Counted from the first letter of the stretch, positions 26,936 to 35,946 are shown. The stretch is DNA of 52,216 nucleotides from Lachnospiraceae bacterium (GCA_015056885.1 SVFL01000019.1:1-52216); one strand, 5' to 3'. Numbers and translations: made by a program. Notes: generated by a model not told the origin, from the sequence alone.

Positions 26936-27670
26936 TCATTTATCCTGTCCCTTATAGTCTGTAGTGAGTTTGGAATACTCCCCCCTTCGGTCATAAGAAT
27001 CCAAAAGATAGCTGTCGTCTGTCAAAACACAGTCAATTTCCATATCATCTTCTTTATAACGACTGCGCTTACGAAGATCCTCTCCTGATTTTCTCCGACC
27101 TGAATCCAACATATCCTTACCGGCTAAGTTTCCGGTCATTCTTCCACCAAACCTTCCTCCGAAACGCTTTGTCAGCTGACCTGTCATATCCCGCAATCGA
27201 ATACGGATTTTCTCCGCCAGATTTTCCTTTGTCTTACCCGGATCGGACGTAGTAGTAAAATATGGATTCTCTGCATATTTCGCATCCTGTTGTAACGCAG
27301 TCGCTGCCGCCGCCACTGCAGGTTGATGTACCTCTGCCTGCTGCAGGGTCGCATTGTCCACAGAAACTGACACATCTGTCACAAGAGTACTGGTCTGCGG
27401 TGTCACATTTTCCTGTCCGCTCCCGCCTCCATTCCACAGATTCCCGAAGAAACCAAAACACTTGGAGACCGCATTTTTCAATGTATCCATGAGCGACAGC
27501 TCCGAAACAGTCTGCGAGGTTTCCTGTTTTATCTCTGATAATATCAAAGAAGACGCACGCATACCGCCCGTCTTCTCAGTTTCCGTATGATGTTCATGCA
27601 AACAGCCCGTTATCTGATGAGTGCTGCCGTGATTATCCAGTCCCGAATTACCAATTCCTCCAACCTGCAT
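26936..27670 (-). CDS. Unrecognised 244-residue protein
   Basis: ATG at 27670 has GGAG seven bases upstream. The protein is hydrophilic with low-complexity parts: an N-terminal Gly/His-rich stretch ('NSGLDNHGSTHQ'), a Ser/Thr/Gln/Ala-rich middle (about 85-140) and a basic segment about 165-205 ('TKRFGGRFGGRMTGNLAG', then 'RRKSGEDLRKRSRYK'), ending in an acidic/tyrosine-rich tail. There is no signal peptide or membrane helix. It lies between rpe (60 bases upstream) and the MATE gene (55 bases downstream), probably in the same transcript. I cannot name a family. The basic Gly-Arg segment might bind nucleic acid, which is a guess. Confidence 0.6.
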   Translation of the reverse strand: MQVGGIGNSGLDNHGSTHQITGCLHEHHTETEKTGGMRASSLILSEIKQETSQTVSELSLMDTLKNAVSKCFGFFGNLWNGGGSGQENVTPQTSTLVTDVSVSVDNATLQQAEVHQPAVAAAATALQQDAKYAENPYFTTTSDPGKTKENLAEKIRIRLRDMTGQLTKRFGGRFGGRMTGNLAGKDMLDSGRRKSGEDLRKRSRYKEDDMEIDCVLTDDSYLLDSYDRRGEYSKLTTDYKGQDK

Positions 27671-27730
27671 ATCAAAACTCCATTTTGTTGTCGGTTCGGC
27701 ATATACAAGGCTCCATCCTACGTATTATGC

Positions 27731-28378
27731 TTACATTTTTTCCATAAATTTGCAGACATTCTCACCGATATCATCCTTGAACACTGCAGACCCTGCCACA
27801 ATTACATTTGCACCTGCTGCAATTGCAGTTTCCACATTATCAAGATTAATTCCGCCATCTACCTGGATATTTATATCCAGTCCCTTATCATCTGCCATGC
27901 GACGAATCTCCGTCACCTTTCCAATACACTCAGGAATCGGTTTCTGACCACCAAATCCCGGCTCCACCGTCATAACAAGCACCATATCCACCAGTTCCAG
28001 ATACGGCTCCACTGACGACGCCGGAGTATTGGGCTTAATGGTAATACCAACCTTCTTCCCAAGCTCGCGAATCTGAGCAATAACTGCCTCCACATCCTCT
28101 GTGGCTTCCACATGGAAATTAATCAAATCCGCTCCGCTCTTGGCAAAATCTCCAATATACCGCTCCGGCTGTTCAATCATCAGGTGTACATCAAAAAACA
28201 TATCCGTACCCTTGCGAATGGAAGCAATAACCGGCATTCCATAGGATATGGACGGCACAAAGAAACCATCCATCACATCAATGTGCAACCACTCTACACC
28301 GGCTTTTTTAACAGCCTCAATGTTTTCACCCAATCTCCAAAAATCTGCTGATAAAATAGACGGGGATAAAATATTCAT
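27731..28378 (-). CDS. rpe: Ribulose-phosphate 3-epimerase
   Basis: 215 residues, a cytoplasmic TIM-barrel enzyme interconverting ribulose 5-phosphate and xylulose 5-phosphate in the pentose phosphate pathway. All family signatures are present: 'LSPSILSADF' at the start, metal-binding 'WLHIDVMDGFFVPSIS', 'FHVEATED', the catalytic 'MVLVMTVEPGFGGQKF'-like block (here 'GGQKPI') and 'NIQVDGGINLDNV' near the end, then the phosphate-binding 'NVIVAGSAVF'. It starts 21 bases after the transketolase C-terminal subunit stop, so xylulose 5-phosphate is made and used by products of one operon. Confidence 0.96.
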   Translation of the reverse strand: MNILSPSILSADFWRLGENIEAVKKAGVEWLHIDVMDGFFVPSISYGMPVIASIRKGTDMFFDVHLMIEQPERYIGDFAKSGADLINFHVEATEDVEAVIAQIRELGKKVGITIKPNTPASSVEPYLELVDMVLVMTVEPGFGGQKPIPECIGKVTEIRRMADDKGLDINIQVDGGINLDNVETAIAAGANVIVAGSAVFKDDIGENVCKFMEKM

Positions 28379-28399
28379 GACGCTTTCCTTCCTAAACTT

Positions 28400-29341
28400 T
28401 TATGCCATATACTCTTTTACAGATTTGTAAACGCCCTTGGCATCCAAACCGTATTTTTCAACCAGTGCTGCCGCAGAACCGGACTCACCAAATACATCAT
28501 ACATACCAATCTTCTTAACAGGAGTGGGGAGCTTCTCGCTCAGGCAGTCACATACTGCACTTCCCAAACCGCCGATAACGGAATGCTCCTCAACGGTTAC
28601 AACCTTACCGGTCTTCTTGGCACTGTTAATGATAATCTCCTCATCCAGAGGCTTGATCGTACAAATATTTACTACCTCTGCACTGATACCGTCTGCTGCC
28701 AACATCTCAGCAGCACCCAAAGCAGAGTCCACACAGATACCGGATGCCACGATAGTCACATCTGTACCCTCACGCACAACTGTACCCTTGCCGATTTCAA
28801 ATTTATAGTCAGGTCTGTCATTAATTACAGGCACAGGTGCACGTCCAAAACGAATGTATACAGGGCCTTCATGCTCCAAAGCCGCACGCACACAGGCTTT
28901 TGCCTCCACCTCGTCGGAGGGACACATTACCACCATGCCGGGAATTGTTCTCATCAGAGCGATGTCTTCATTACACTGATGGCTGGCGCCGTCCTCACCT
29001 ACAGTAATACCTGCGTGAGTTGCACCGATTTTTACATTCAGGTGAGGGTAACCGATAGAGTTACGCACCTGTTCAAATGCACGTCCTGCCGCAAACATTG
29101 CGAAAGAACTTACAAAAGGAATCATTCCTGTCAGGGAAAGTCCTGCTGCCACGCCCATCATATTTGCCTCTGCAATACCGCAATCAATATGTCTGTCGGG
29201 ATAAGCCTTGCGGAAAATACTGGTCTTGGTAGCTGCTGCCAAATCTGCATCAAGCACTACCAGCTGAGGAAACTCCTCTGCTAACTCCTTCAGCGCATTG
29301 CCGTAGCTCTCTCTGGTTGCAATCTTCTTAACGTCTGCCAT
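28400..29341 (-). CDS. Transketolase, C-terminal subunit
   Basis: 313 residues, carrying the pyrimidine-binding and C-terminal domains of a split transketolase. 'DADLAAATKTSIFRKAYPDR', 'DCGIAEANMMGVAAGLSLTG' (with the Glu that activates the thiamine pyrophosphate aminopyrimidine) and 'THAGITVGEDGASHQCNED' are all typical. The C-terminal domain includes 'TVEEHSVIGGLGSAV'. It must pair with the N-terminal subunit encoded directly upstream, whose stop overlaps this start as TAATG. Together they shuttle two-carbon units between sugar phosphates. Split transketolases are common in Clostridia and archaea. Confidence 0.95.
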   Translation of the reverse strand: MADVKKIATRESYGNALKELAEEFPQLVVLDADLAAATKTSIFRKAYPDRHIDCGIAEANMMGVAAGLSLTGMIPFVSSFAMFAAGRAFEQVRNSIGYPHLNVKIGATHAGITVGEDGASHQCNEDIALMRTIPGMVVMCPSDEVEAKACVRAALEHEGPVYIRFGRAPVPVINDRPDYKFEIGKGTVVREGTDVTIVASGICVDSALGAAEMLAADGISAEVVNICTIKPLDEEIIINSAKKTGKVVTVEEHSVIGGLGSAVCDCLSEKLPTPVKKIGMYDVFGESGSAAALVEKYGLDAKGVYKSVKEYMA

Positions 29342-30183
29342 TACGCCTCTACCTCCTTTGCCAGCTCCTGCTCAATTTTATCGAGGTCTGCCATTGCGAT
29401 TGCAAACTCCTCATCGTTAGGCGCCTTGCCGTGCCAGTCCACATTGTTTTCCATAAAGGAAACACCCTTGCCCTTCAGGCTGTGAAGCACGATACAGGTA
29501 GGCATGCCCTTGGTAGCCTTTGCCTCAGCAAACGCTGCACGAAGTGCATCAAAATCATGAGCATCCACATTAATCACGTGGAAATTAAATGCTTTAAACT
29601 TCTCATCGATGGGGTAAGGAGAACAAACCTCATCAATTGCACCATCAATCTGAAGATTGTTATTGTCTACAATTACACAAAGGTTGTCCAGCTTGCGGAA
29701 GCCTGCAAACATAGCTGCCTCCCAAACCTGACCTTCCTGAATCTCACCATCTCCAAGTAAGGTATATACACGATATTCTTTATTCTGCAGCTTTGCGCCC
29801 AGAGCCATACCCGCTGCTGCGGAAATTCCCTGTCCAAGGGAACCGGAAGCCATATCGACACCGGGAATATGGGTGTTGGGATGTCCCTGCAGATATGAAC
29901 CAAGCTTTCTTAAGGTAGTCAAATCTTCCACAGGAAAGAAGCCTCTGTGAGCCAACGCCGCATAGAGTCCGGGAGCTGTATGGCCTTTGGACAGTACAAA
30001 ACGGTCTCTGTCCTCCATATCCGGATTCTTCGGATCAATATTCAACTCTTCAAAATACAGGTAGGTAAATACATCTGCCGCGGAAAGTGAACCGCCGGGA
30101 TGGCCTGCCTTTGCGCTGTGCACACCTGCAATGATTCCCTTACGAACATCATTGGCGCGCTTCTTTAATTCCAAATTTGTCAT
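29341..30183 (-). CDS. Transketolase, N-terminal subunit
   Basis: 280 residues, the diphosphate-binding half of the split transketolase. Motifs are 'GVHSAKAGHPGGSLSAADVF', 'LSKGHTAPGLYAAL', 'GSLGQGISAAAGMALGA' and the thiamine pyrophosphate/magnesium motif 'LLGDGEIQEGQVWEAAMFAG' ending in 'VDNNNLQIDG'. It is the first gene of the operon tktN-tktC-rpe, with the unknown protein and MATE genes following. ATG at 30183 is preceded by GGAGGA. It lies divergent from the DUF885 gene across about 210 bases, in which I see no clear regulator site. Confidence 0.95.
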   Translation of the reverse strand: MTNLELKKRANDVRKGIIAGVHSAKAGHPGGSLSAADVFTYLYFEELNIDPKNPDMEDRDRFVLSKGHTAPGLYAALAHRGFFPVEDLTTLRKLGSYLQGHPNTHIPGVDMASGSLGQGISAAAGMALGAKLQNKEYRVYTLLGDGEIQEGQVWEAAMFAGFRKLDNLCVIVDNNNLQIDGAIDEVCSPYPIDEKFKAFNFHVINVDAHDFDALRAAFAEAKATKGMPTCIVLHSLKGKGVSFMENNVDWHGKAPNDEEFAIAMADLDKIEQELAKEVEA

Positions 30184-30396
30184 GTCTTCCTCCGTTTCTG
30201 AACTCTACTGCAGAGCCAGTCTTCTATTAAGCATACAGACATAGTATAACACAAAATATAAGGTTCGTCCACGCAGAATTTGATAAATTTCCACGTTTTT
30301 ACTTGATTTTGCACTATTTTATATGCGCAACTAACATTTTCGTGCTTGCGCAGGCATAGAATTAAAGCATATTAACTGATTTGGAAGTGCACACCT

Positions 30397-32286
30397 TTGA
30401 AAAAACGTATCTCTATTTCCCCGCGGCAACTGCTGCTTTATGTTATTATTTTTATCGTTTTTACGGTTTTAATACTGGCTCTTTTTCTTTATCGCAAGGA
30501 TGAAAAACAATTTACCCGACTGACACACGATTTGTTTGTAGAGGAAATGACCGGAAATACTCTGAATATGCACTATACACTTGCCAATCCCAAAGCCTTC
30601 GGCATCCACGATTACCAACCGGTACTTCCGGCCTACAATCCCAACGGGCGCACAGCTTCTGACAAAGCCATCAATACTACATTGGCAGAATTGTCAGATA
30701 TTCGTCCGGGCAAACTCTCCAAAAGTGACGCATACACCTATGAACTTCTGACACGCTCATTGGAAAATTCAAAAAAACTAAACAACTACACTCTCTATCA
30801 AATGCCCCTTGCTCCCTCTTCAGGTATGCAGTCCCAGCTCCCTATCCTGCTGGCAGAATACACCTTTCGCAACGCTAGAGATATAGAAGATTATTTGGCT
30901 TTGCTGAATCAAACAGACGAATATTTTGCCTCCTTACTGACATTTGAACAGGAAAAACTGGCATCCGGCACATCCATGTCTACCTATTCCTTGCGTCAGG
31001 CCAAGGAGCAATGTGACACCATTGTCACAAAAGAAGAACTGCAGGAAGGTACACATTTTCTGCAAACAACCTTTTCTGAAAGAATAACTGCCCTAATCAA
31101 CAACGGAACTATTTCAAAACAAGCCGCAGAGGAATATCTTGCAGAGAATAACAGACTTCTGCTGGAAGTAGTACAGCCTGCCTATGAAGCATTGGCAGAC
31201 GGTTTGTTTCTTATGGAGGATGAATCAGGCGTCTCTCCCTTTCCAACAGGGCTTGCCGCAAAACCCGAAGGGCAGGAATATTATCAGTACCTTCTCATCT
31301 CCGAGACCGGCTCCTACCGTCCGGTATCCGAGGTAAAGGCTCTATTAGAAGAACGCCTGAAGCAGGAATACAACTACATAATGGAACTTGCCACTCAAAA
31401 TCCGGAATTAAGTATGTTGGTGGAATCCCAGACCTACACCGTTTTACCCTGTGATGATGCCGCGACTATGTTGTCAGATTTGCAGAATCGGATGCAACCG
31501 GATTTCCCCGGACTGCCCGATACATCATCCGCCAAAACCACCGCTGATAATTCCAAAAACACCACCAGTCTTCCCAATGTGACAGTCAAACCGGTATCAG
31601 CTTCCTTACAGGAGTTCTGTGCACCTGCCTTTTACCTGACAGCACCTTTGGATGATACTGACAATAATGTCATTTACATTAATGAGAAAAGTCCTTTGTC
31701 TGACCTGGAACTCTATACCACTCTGGCCCACGAAGGATATCCCGGACACCTGTATCAGACAGTATTCAACAACCGCGACTTTATGGAACTGGAAACCAAT
31801 AAAGCAAGACAGCTTCTGTGGTATGGCGGTTATCTGGAAGGCTGGGCCCTCTATGTGGAGTTTTATGGATATGATTATGCTACCCGGCTTTTAGAGGAAG
31901 CCGGTCGTACAGAAGATGCCTTGTGCGTCCAACTGGAGAAACATAATCGGAGTCTCCTTTTGTGCATTTATTCCATGCTGGATATCATGATTCATTACGA
32001 AAATGCCTCTGTTGAAGATGTTGCTGCTTTTTTGGCTGACTTTGGTATTAACAGCCCCTCTGCGGCGCGGGCAGTCTACTGCTATATTGCTGATGAGCCT
32101 TGTAATTACCTGAAATATTATCTTGGCTATCTGGAATTTCTGGAATTAAAAGAAACAGCCAAGACTCTTTGGCAGGAAAACTACTGCGATTATGACTTTC
32201 ACAGCTTTGTACTGGAGGCCGGCCCCTCTGATTTCACTGCATTGACACAGCTTTTAAACAACACTCCGGCTAGACGCGCTGATTGA
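30397..32286 (+). CDS. DUF885 family protein, predicted membrane-anchored zinc metallopeptidase
   Basis: 629 residues from a TTG start, with GGAAG about ten bases before it. One N-terminal membrane anchor (about 9-31) follows a basic start 'KKRISISPRQLLLY', so the rest is probably outside the cell. The key motif is 'YTTLAHEGYPGHLYQTVF' with His445 and Glu446; in the DUF885 family HEGYPGH is the predicted zinc site, and the downstream Glu is probably in 'GGYLEGWALYVEFYG'. Length and motif layout are normal for the family. The substrate is unknown, peptide being the usual guess. A Ser/Thr/Asn-rich insertion occurs about 375-400. The next gene starts 84 bases on and may be co-transcribed. Confidence 0.85.
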   Translation: MKKRISISPRQLLLYVIIFIVFTVLILALFLYRKDEKQFTRLTHDLFVEEMTGNTLNMHYTLANPKAFGIHDYQPVLPAYNPNGRTASDKAINTTLAELSDIRPGKLSKSDAYTYELLTRSLENSKKLNNYTLYQMPLAPSSGMQSQLPILLAEYTFRNARDIEDYLALLNQTDEYFASLLTFEQEKLASGTSMSTYSLRQAKEQCDTIVTKEELQEGTHFLQTTFSERITALINNGTISKQAAEEYLAENNRLLLEVVQPAYEALADGLFLMEDESGVSPFPTGLAAKPEGQEYYQYLLISETGSYRPVSEVKALLEERLKQEYNYIMELATQNPELSMLVESQTYTVLPCDDAATMLSDLQNRMQPDFPGLPDTSSAKTTADNSKNTTSLPNVTVKPVSASLQEFCAPAFYLTAPLDDTDNNVIYINEKSPLSDLELYTTLAHEGYPGHLYQTVFNNRDFMELETNKARQLLWYGGYLEGWALYVEFYGYDYATRLLEEAGRTEDALCVQLEKHNRSLLLCIYSMLDIMIHYENASVEDVAAFLADFGINSPSAARAVYCYIADEPCNYLKYYLGYLEFLELKETAKTLWQENYCDYDFHSFVLEAGPSDFTALTQLLNNTPARRAD

Positions 32287-32369
32287 CAAACCCTTCCTTT
32301 GGTTCTATGATATTTAGTGTTGTTTTGGCAGCAACATACAAATCAGATAACACACAAAAGAGGTTTATT

Positions 32370-33317
32370 ATGGAACAGTTATTGTTTAGCTTAAATTCCA
32401 CCATCCCGGTTTTCCTTGTAATGGTTCTGGGGTATTTTCTCAAGCAAATCCGGATGGTGGACGATTCTTTTGTCAAAACCTTAAATAAATTCAACTACAC
32501 GGTCACACTGCCCTTTTTGGTATTCAAGGACCTGTCCGGCTCCGATTTTTACAGCGTATGGGACACCCGCTATGTCCTTTACTGCTTTCTGGTCACCCTT
32601 GCAACCATAACAGTCATCTGGATAATGGCCGGACTTTTCTATCGGGACAAGGCTTGTCTGGGTGAATTTGTACAGGCCTCCTACCGCAGTAGTGCGGCTA
32701 TTTTAGGTATTGCATTTATTCAGAATATCTACGGCAACTCCGGCATGGCGCCCCTGATGATTGTAGGCACAGTTCCCCTGTACAATGTGGCAGCCGTACT
32801 GGTACTGTCCTTTACCGGCCCCGATGCCCATGGATTAGACAAAGCCTCTCTGAAAAAGGCACTGAAGGGTATCCTTACCAATCCTATTTTGATTGGAATC
32901 GCTTTAGGCGTTCTGGCTTCTGTGTGCCGATTGGACTTTCCCGTGATGATTGATAAGACGATTAACAACGTAGCTGTACTTGCCTCTCCATTGGCTTTAA
33001 TTGGTCTGGGCGCAGGCTTTGAAGGCCGCAAGGCTCTGAAGCAAGTGCTCCCCACCACGGTTGTCTCCGCCCTAAAGCTGGTGATTCTGCCTGCCCTTTT
33101 CCTACCATTGGCAATACACCTTGGCTTTACCCAGGAAAAACTGGTGGCAATCCTCGTCATGCTGGGCTCCCCCACCACAGCAAGCTGCTATATTATGGCA
33201 AAAAACATGGGACATGAAGGCACACTGACCTCCAGCACCGTGGTGGCAACTACCTTCCTAAGCTCCATTACTCTTACTGCATGGCTCTTTATCCTGCGAA
33301 GCATGGGATTAATTTAA
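32370..33317 (+). CDS. AEC family transporter (auxin efflux carrier-like)
   Basis: 315 residues from ATG at 32370, with AGAGG six bases upstream; the open frame continues back into the DUF885 gene's end but without a ribosome site. About ten membrane segments in two halves of five. The start 'NSTIPVFLVMVLGYFLKQIRMVDD' and 'LNKFNYTVTLPFLVFKDLS' are typical of the family, as are 'NPILIGIALGVLAS' and 'LGSPTTASCYIMAKNMGHE' in the second half. Bacterial members export or exchange carboxylates such as malate, but the substrate here is unknown. It ends a plus-strand unit that runs into the repeat region. Confidence 0.88.
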   Translation: MEQLLFSLNSTIPVFLVMVLGYFLKQIRMVDDSFVKTLNKFNYTVTLPFLVFKDLSGSDFYSVWDTRYVLYCFLVTLATITVIWIMAGLFYRDKACLGEFVQASYRSSAAILGIAFIQNIYGNSGMAPLMIVGTVPLYNVAAVLVLSFTGPDAHGLDKASLKKALKGILTNPILIGIALGVLASVCRLDFPVMIDKTINNVAVLASPLALIGLGAGFEGRKALKQVLPTTVVSALKLVILPALFLPLAIHLGFTQEKLVAILVMLGSPTTASCYIMAKNMGHEGTLTSSTVVATTFLSSITLTAWLFILRSMGLI

Positions 33318-33348
33318 GTTGAGATACTTATAAACAAATTGGGATTTT

Positions 33349-33510
33349 GCGCGTAGCAATGAGCCATGCGCAGATAAGCCAAATGTGACTGCCGGGTGCT
33401 CGCACACAGGCAGACACATTCGTGCGAAGATGCATACGGCGAATGCCGCGACAGTGAGTAAGCATTAGCTTACGAACCTGTCGGCATGGCGAAAGCTTGT
33501 GAAAGCCGAT
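33349..33510. other. Hairpin-rich noncoding block, possible structured RNA or repeat
   Basis: A GC-richer segment in a 690-base gene-free stretch. Stems found by eye: GCGCGTAGC/GCCATGCGC (33349-33357, 33363-33371); AATGTGACTGCC (33382-33393) with GGCAGACACATT (33409-33420), one A-A mismatch, enclosing GTGC/GCAC; and TGCCG..GACAG (33444-33454) with CTGTCGGCA (33478-33486), enclosing GTAAGC/GCTTAC. Short open frames crossing it have no ribosome sites. Either strand could be transcribed. It is next to the GGGCATAT repeat copy and may be part of one larger element. Confidence 0.55.
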
Positions 33511-33637
33511 ATTTACCGCATCCTCCGAGTTAGTTTTCTTGGGCCCTGCTCTATACACAAAAAGTAGGTCTAAAATCCTTAAAAATTTCAATATTTTTGG
33601 AGCTCCTGTGATAGAAATTTTCTTTAGATTCATACAG

Positions 33638-33856
33638 GGCATATGCGTAAAAATCCCTTGAAAATACCCGGATTCTTCCTATATTTGGGGCATCAGCACT
33701 CGTTTTTTCTGCATATGCCCACGAGCACTCCAAAACATGTGATTATTCATGGAAAAAGTACTGATTTGGGGTATTTTGAAACAAAAAATCTGTATATGCC
33801 CCAGGCGTTTAGATGACACAAAATTTGCTCAAGCCCAAGTTGCAGAAATGTCATCT
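33638..33856. repeat. Second copy of the dispersed GGGCATAT-type repeat
   Basis: GGGCATATGC (33638-33647) and GCATATGCCC (33711-33720) are a perfect inverted repeat spanning 83 bases. A further unit ends with TATATGCCCCA (33793-33803). Alignment by eye with 12957-13043 shows about 72% identity over 57 bases and a second shared stretch. AGATGACA (33811-33818) and TGTCATCT (33849-33856) add another perfect inverted repeat. No coding frame is credible. The rest of 33318-34009 outside this and the hairpin-rich block shows nothing more. Confidence 0.6.
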
Positions 33857-34009
33857 ACTTAGCAATGTTCAAATTGTGAATCGTTAGCGAGCTCGATAAC
33901 TCCTAATTTACCCTAATACAATTCAAATCTACTTTTCCCAAAAGAAATTACATAATTCTATCCGGGCGCCATAAAATGAAATATATCCTTATATTACATC
34001 GAGGTGCCT

Positions 34010-34534
34010 ATGAATGCCTTTATACATCTTTCCGAAATTATTATTCCTTTTCTAATCTTCTTTGTGGTAGGTTATGGCATTGTCTCCAAGGTTAAAGTAT
34101 ATGAAAGTTTCCTGACAGGAGCCAAGGATGGTCTACAGATTGCCATCGACATTGTCCCTACCCTGATAGGTCTGATGATGGCGGTAGGGATTCTGCGAGC
34201 CTCCGGTTTTTTTGAACTATTGGGGCAGATTCTTGCTCCCATCACGGAGCTTATCGGACTTCCCTCTCAGCTGATCCCCCTTCTAATCGTAAAACTTTTC
34301 TCTTCCTCTGCAGCCACCGGGTTGGTTTTGGATATTTTTAAAACAAACGGCCCGGATTCCTATGCCGGGCTGGTAACCTCTCTGGTCATGAGTTGCACGG
34401 AAACGGTCTTCTATACCATGAGTGTGTATTTTCTGGCCGCCAAAGTCACCAAGACCCGCTATACTCTGACAGGAGCCCTGTTAGCGACACTTGCCGGAAC
34501 CATTGCCAGTATTGTCCTGGCTGGATGGATATAA
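34010..34534 (+). CDS. spmB: Spore maturation protein B
   Basis: 174 residues from ATG at 34010, with GAGG five bases upstream (a GTG two codons earlier is possible). A polytopic membrane protein of the nucleoside-recognition (Gate) family: 'SEIIIPFLIFFVVGYGI' at the start, 'GAKDGLQIAIDIVPTLIGLMMAVGILRASG', and 'MSCTETVFYTMSVYFLAAKV' near the end are characteristic of SpmB, which with SpmA is needed for spore core dehydration in Bacillus. Normally spmA and spmB are adjacent in one operon; here they face each other. Whether the host sporulates cannot be told from this window. Confidence 0.92.
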   Translation: MNAFIHLSEIIIPFLIFFVVGYGIVSKVKVYESFLTGAKDGLQIAIDIVPTLIGLMMAVGILRASGFFELLGQILAPITELIGLPSQLIPLLIVKLFSSSAATGLVLDIFKTNGPDSYAGLVTSLVMSCTETVFYTMSVYFLAAKVTKTRYTLTGALLATLAGTIASIVLAGWI

Positions 34535-34569
34535 AAAGCAGAAGGCCTCTTATTCTAAGAACCTTCTGC
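34533..34569 (-). terminator. Terminator between convergent spmB and spmA
   Basis: GCAGAAGG (34538-34545) and CCTTCTGC (34562-34569) pair around a 16-base loop. On the minus strand TTTTT follows at 34537-34533, right over the spmB stop codon, so it serves mainly spmA. Confidence 0.8.
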
Positions 34570-34604
34570 CTTAAAAACACTTACCTTATCGCGGTCTTCC
34601 TGTT

Positions 34605-35213
34605 TTACATATGCCCCCTGTTCTTGCACTTGCAATAAATAATTGCCGTTAAAGTGCTGACACAGGTGGCAAGAATCGCCGGTACAATAATAGCTGCCGG
34701 ATTCACACTGCCATACTGACTGCGGTATGCAATCATATTAACCGGTATCAGCTGTAATGAAGAAATGTTTAAAATCAAAAAATCACACATCTCCGGGCTG
34801 GCCACACGTTCCATCGTCCGGTCCGCTTTCCTGCCTGTTCTCTCATCATCCAGTTTAGCAAGCTCCTCCATAGCTTTAAGTCCCGCCGGTGTGCATGCCC
34901 AGCCTAGCCCTAAAATGTTGGCAATAATATTGGTGGCTATGTACTCCCTTGCCGGATGTTTCTTAGGAATTCTCGGGAACATAAAGTCCAAAAAGGGACT
35001 GATTCCTTTGGTCATCCTTTGAATCAGTCCCGCTTCCTTGGCAATCTCCATAAGTCCCATCCACAACGCCACCACACCTGCCATGGTCAGACACAAAGAA
35101 ATCGCTTCCCCCGCACTGTCCAGCGCTGCGTTGGTCACCTGCTCCATGCGCCCGGTAAGCGCCGCATAGAACACCCCCAACATAATCATAACTGCCCAGA
35201 TATAATTCAGCAT
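34605..35213 (-). CDS. spmA: Spore maturation protein A
   Basis: 202 residues with about five membrane segments. 'MLNYIWAVMIMLGVFYAALTGR', 'GEAISLCLTMAGVVALWMGLM', 'IATNIIANILGLGWACTPAGLKAM' and 'MCDFLILNISSLQLIPVNMIAYRSQYGS' are all recognised SpmA features of the nucleoside-recognition domain family. Partner of SpmB, whose gene converges on it from the other strand. It lies 66 bases downstream of the lipoprotein gene at 35280 and might share its promoter. Confidence 0.92.
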   Translation of the reverse strand: MLNYIWAVMIMLGVFYAALTGRMEQVTNAALDSAGEAISLCLTMAGVVALWMGLMEIAKEAGLIQRMTKGISPFLDFMFPRIPKKHPAREYIATNIIANILGLGWACTPAGLKAMEELAKLDDERTGRKADRTMERVASPEMCDFLILNISSLQLIPVNMIAYRSQYGSVNPAAIIVPAILATCVSTLTAIIYCKCKNRGHM

Positions 35214-35279
35214 ATCTGCTCCTTAAAATGCTTTAGAACATCATATGCAACAAGTATTCCTTCCTATTCACCAACATAC

Positions 35280-35759
35280 TTATTCTGTCGGCTCTGCAAT
35301 GGATAAAAAGCTATTCTTATCCCCTAACGCAGTCATCAGCTCATCATAAGTAATCTGCTTGCCACCCATTGACAACAAAAGCTCTATTGAAGAACCGGAT
35401 GGATCATTTGATATAGTAATCTCCGCACCTTTCATACTTTCCTCAATATAGATATAGCCTACATAACTGTCACTGGGAAAGCCTTTAATGTTACTTATAC
35501 GTGCCTGTCCGTTGGACGCATCAGAAATATCCGCCTTAGTGATATTAATCTGATGACCGGAATAAGATGTCGTTCCCTCCGCGGAATCATCTAGTGTATG
35601 TGCCCAAACTTCACCATCTGTAAACCAATCTGTTGCATTCTCTCGGTCCTCTGCTTCAAAACTGATATAAGCAATCTCCTTATCCGATTTAGCCTCTCCC
35701 CCACATGCAGCTGTTGCCATCACAGTCATACACAAAACTGCCATAACCCATTTTTTCAT
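35280..35759 (-). CDS. Small lipoprotein, unknown function
   Basis: 159 residues. The signal peptide 'MKKWVMAVLCMTVMATAAC' ends in a lipobox with Cys19, so the protein is lipid-anchored outside the membrane. The mature part is acidic, with a beta-rich look, 'DISDASNGQARISNIKGF' and 'YVGYIYIEESMKGAEITISN' being the most ordered parts; the last third mentions a Gly-Gly-Lys turn before 'YDELMTALGD'. Within the acidic early region 'ISFEAEDRENATDWFTDGEV' repeats of Asp/Glu may bind cations. ATG at 35759 has GGAAGGAG upstream. No family recognised, and no functional link to spmA downstream. Confidence 0.75.
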   Translation of the reverse strand: MKKWVMAVLCMTVMATAACGGEAKSDKEIAYISFEAEDRENATDWFTDGEVWAHTLDDSAEGTTSYSGHQINITKADISDASNGQARISNIKGFPSDSYVGYIYIEESMKGAEITISNDPSGSSIELLLSMGGKQITYDELMTALGDKNSFLSIAEPTE

Positions 35760-35918
35760 TATCTTTTCTCCTTCCCTTTTTTGGTTTGTATGATAATTAT
35801 CATAATTAATGTACTTTTAGATTAGCATAAGCCCCCGCCCCTAACAATCCTAAAAAATCGCATGATAAAATCTTTATCGTGCAGTTACTACAACATTTCC
35901 CTTCTCTGCATGATAAAC

Positions 35919-35946
35919 AAAAGAGCCCGCAAGCGGACTCTTTGAG
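35919..35946 (-). terminator. Intrinsic terminator after the FabK/NMO gene
   Basis: GAGCCCGC (35923-35930) and GCGGACTC (35933-35940) pair, with flanking AAAG/CTTT extending the stem. On the minus strand TTTTG follows. It lies about 40 bases after the stop at 35988. Confidence 0.8.

Noticed and set aside
33328..33733. Two minus-strand open frames (104 and 60 codons) in the repeat region
   Set aside because: They cross the hairpin-rich block and repeat, lack ribosome sites and match no family.
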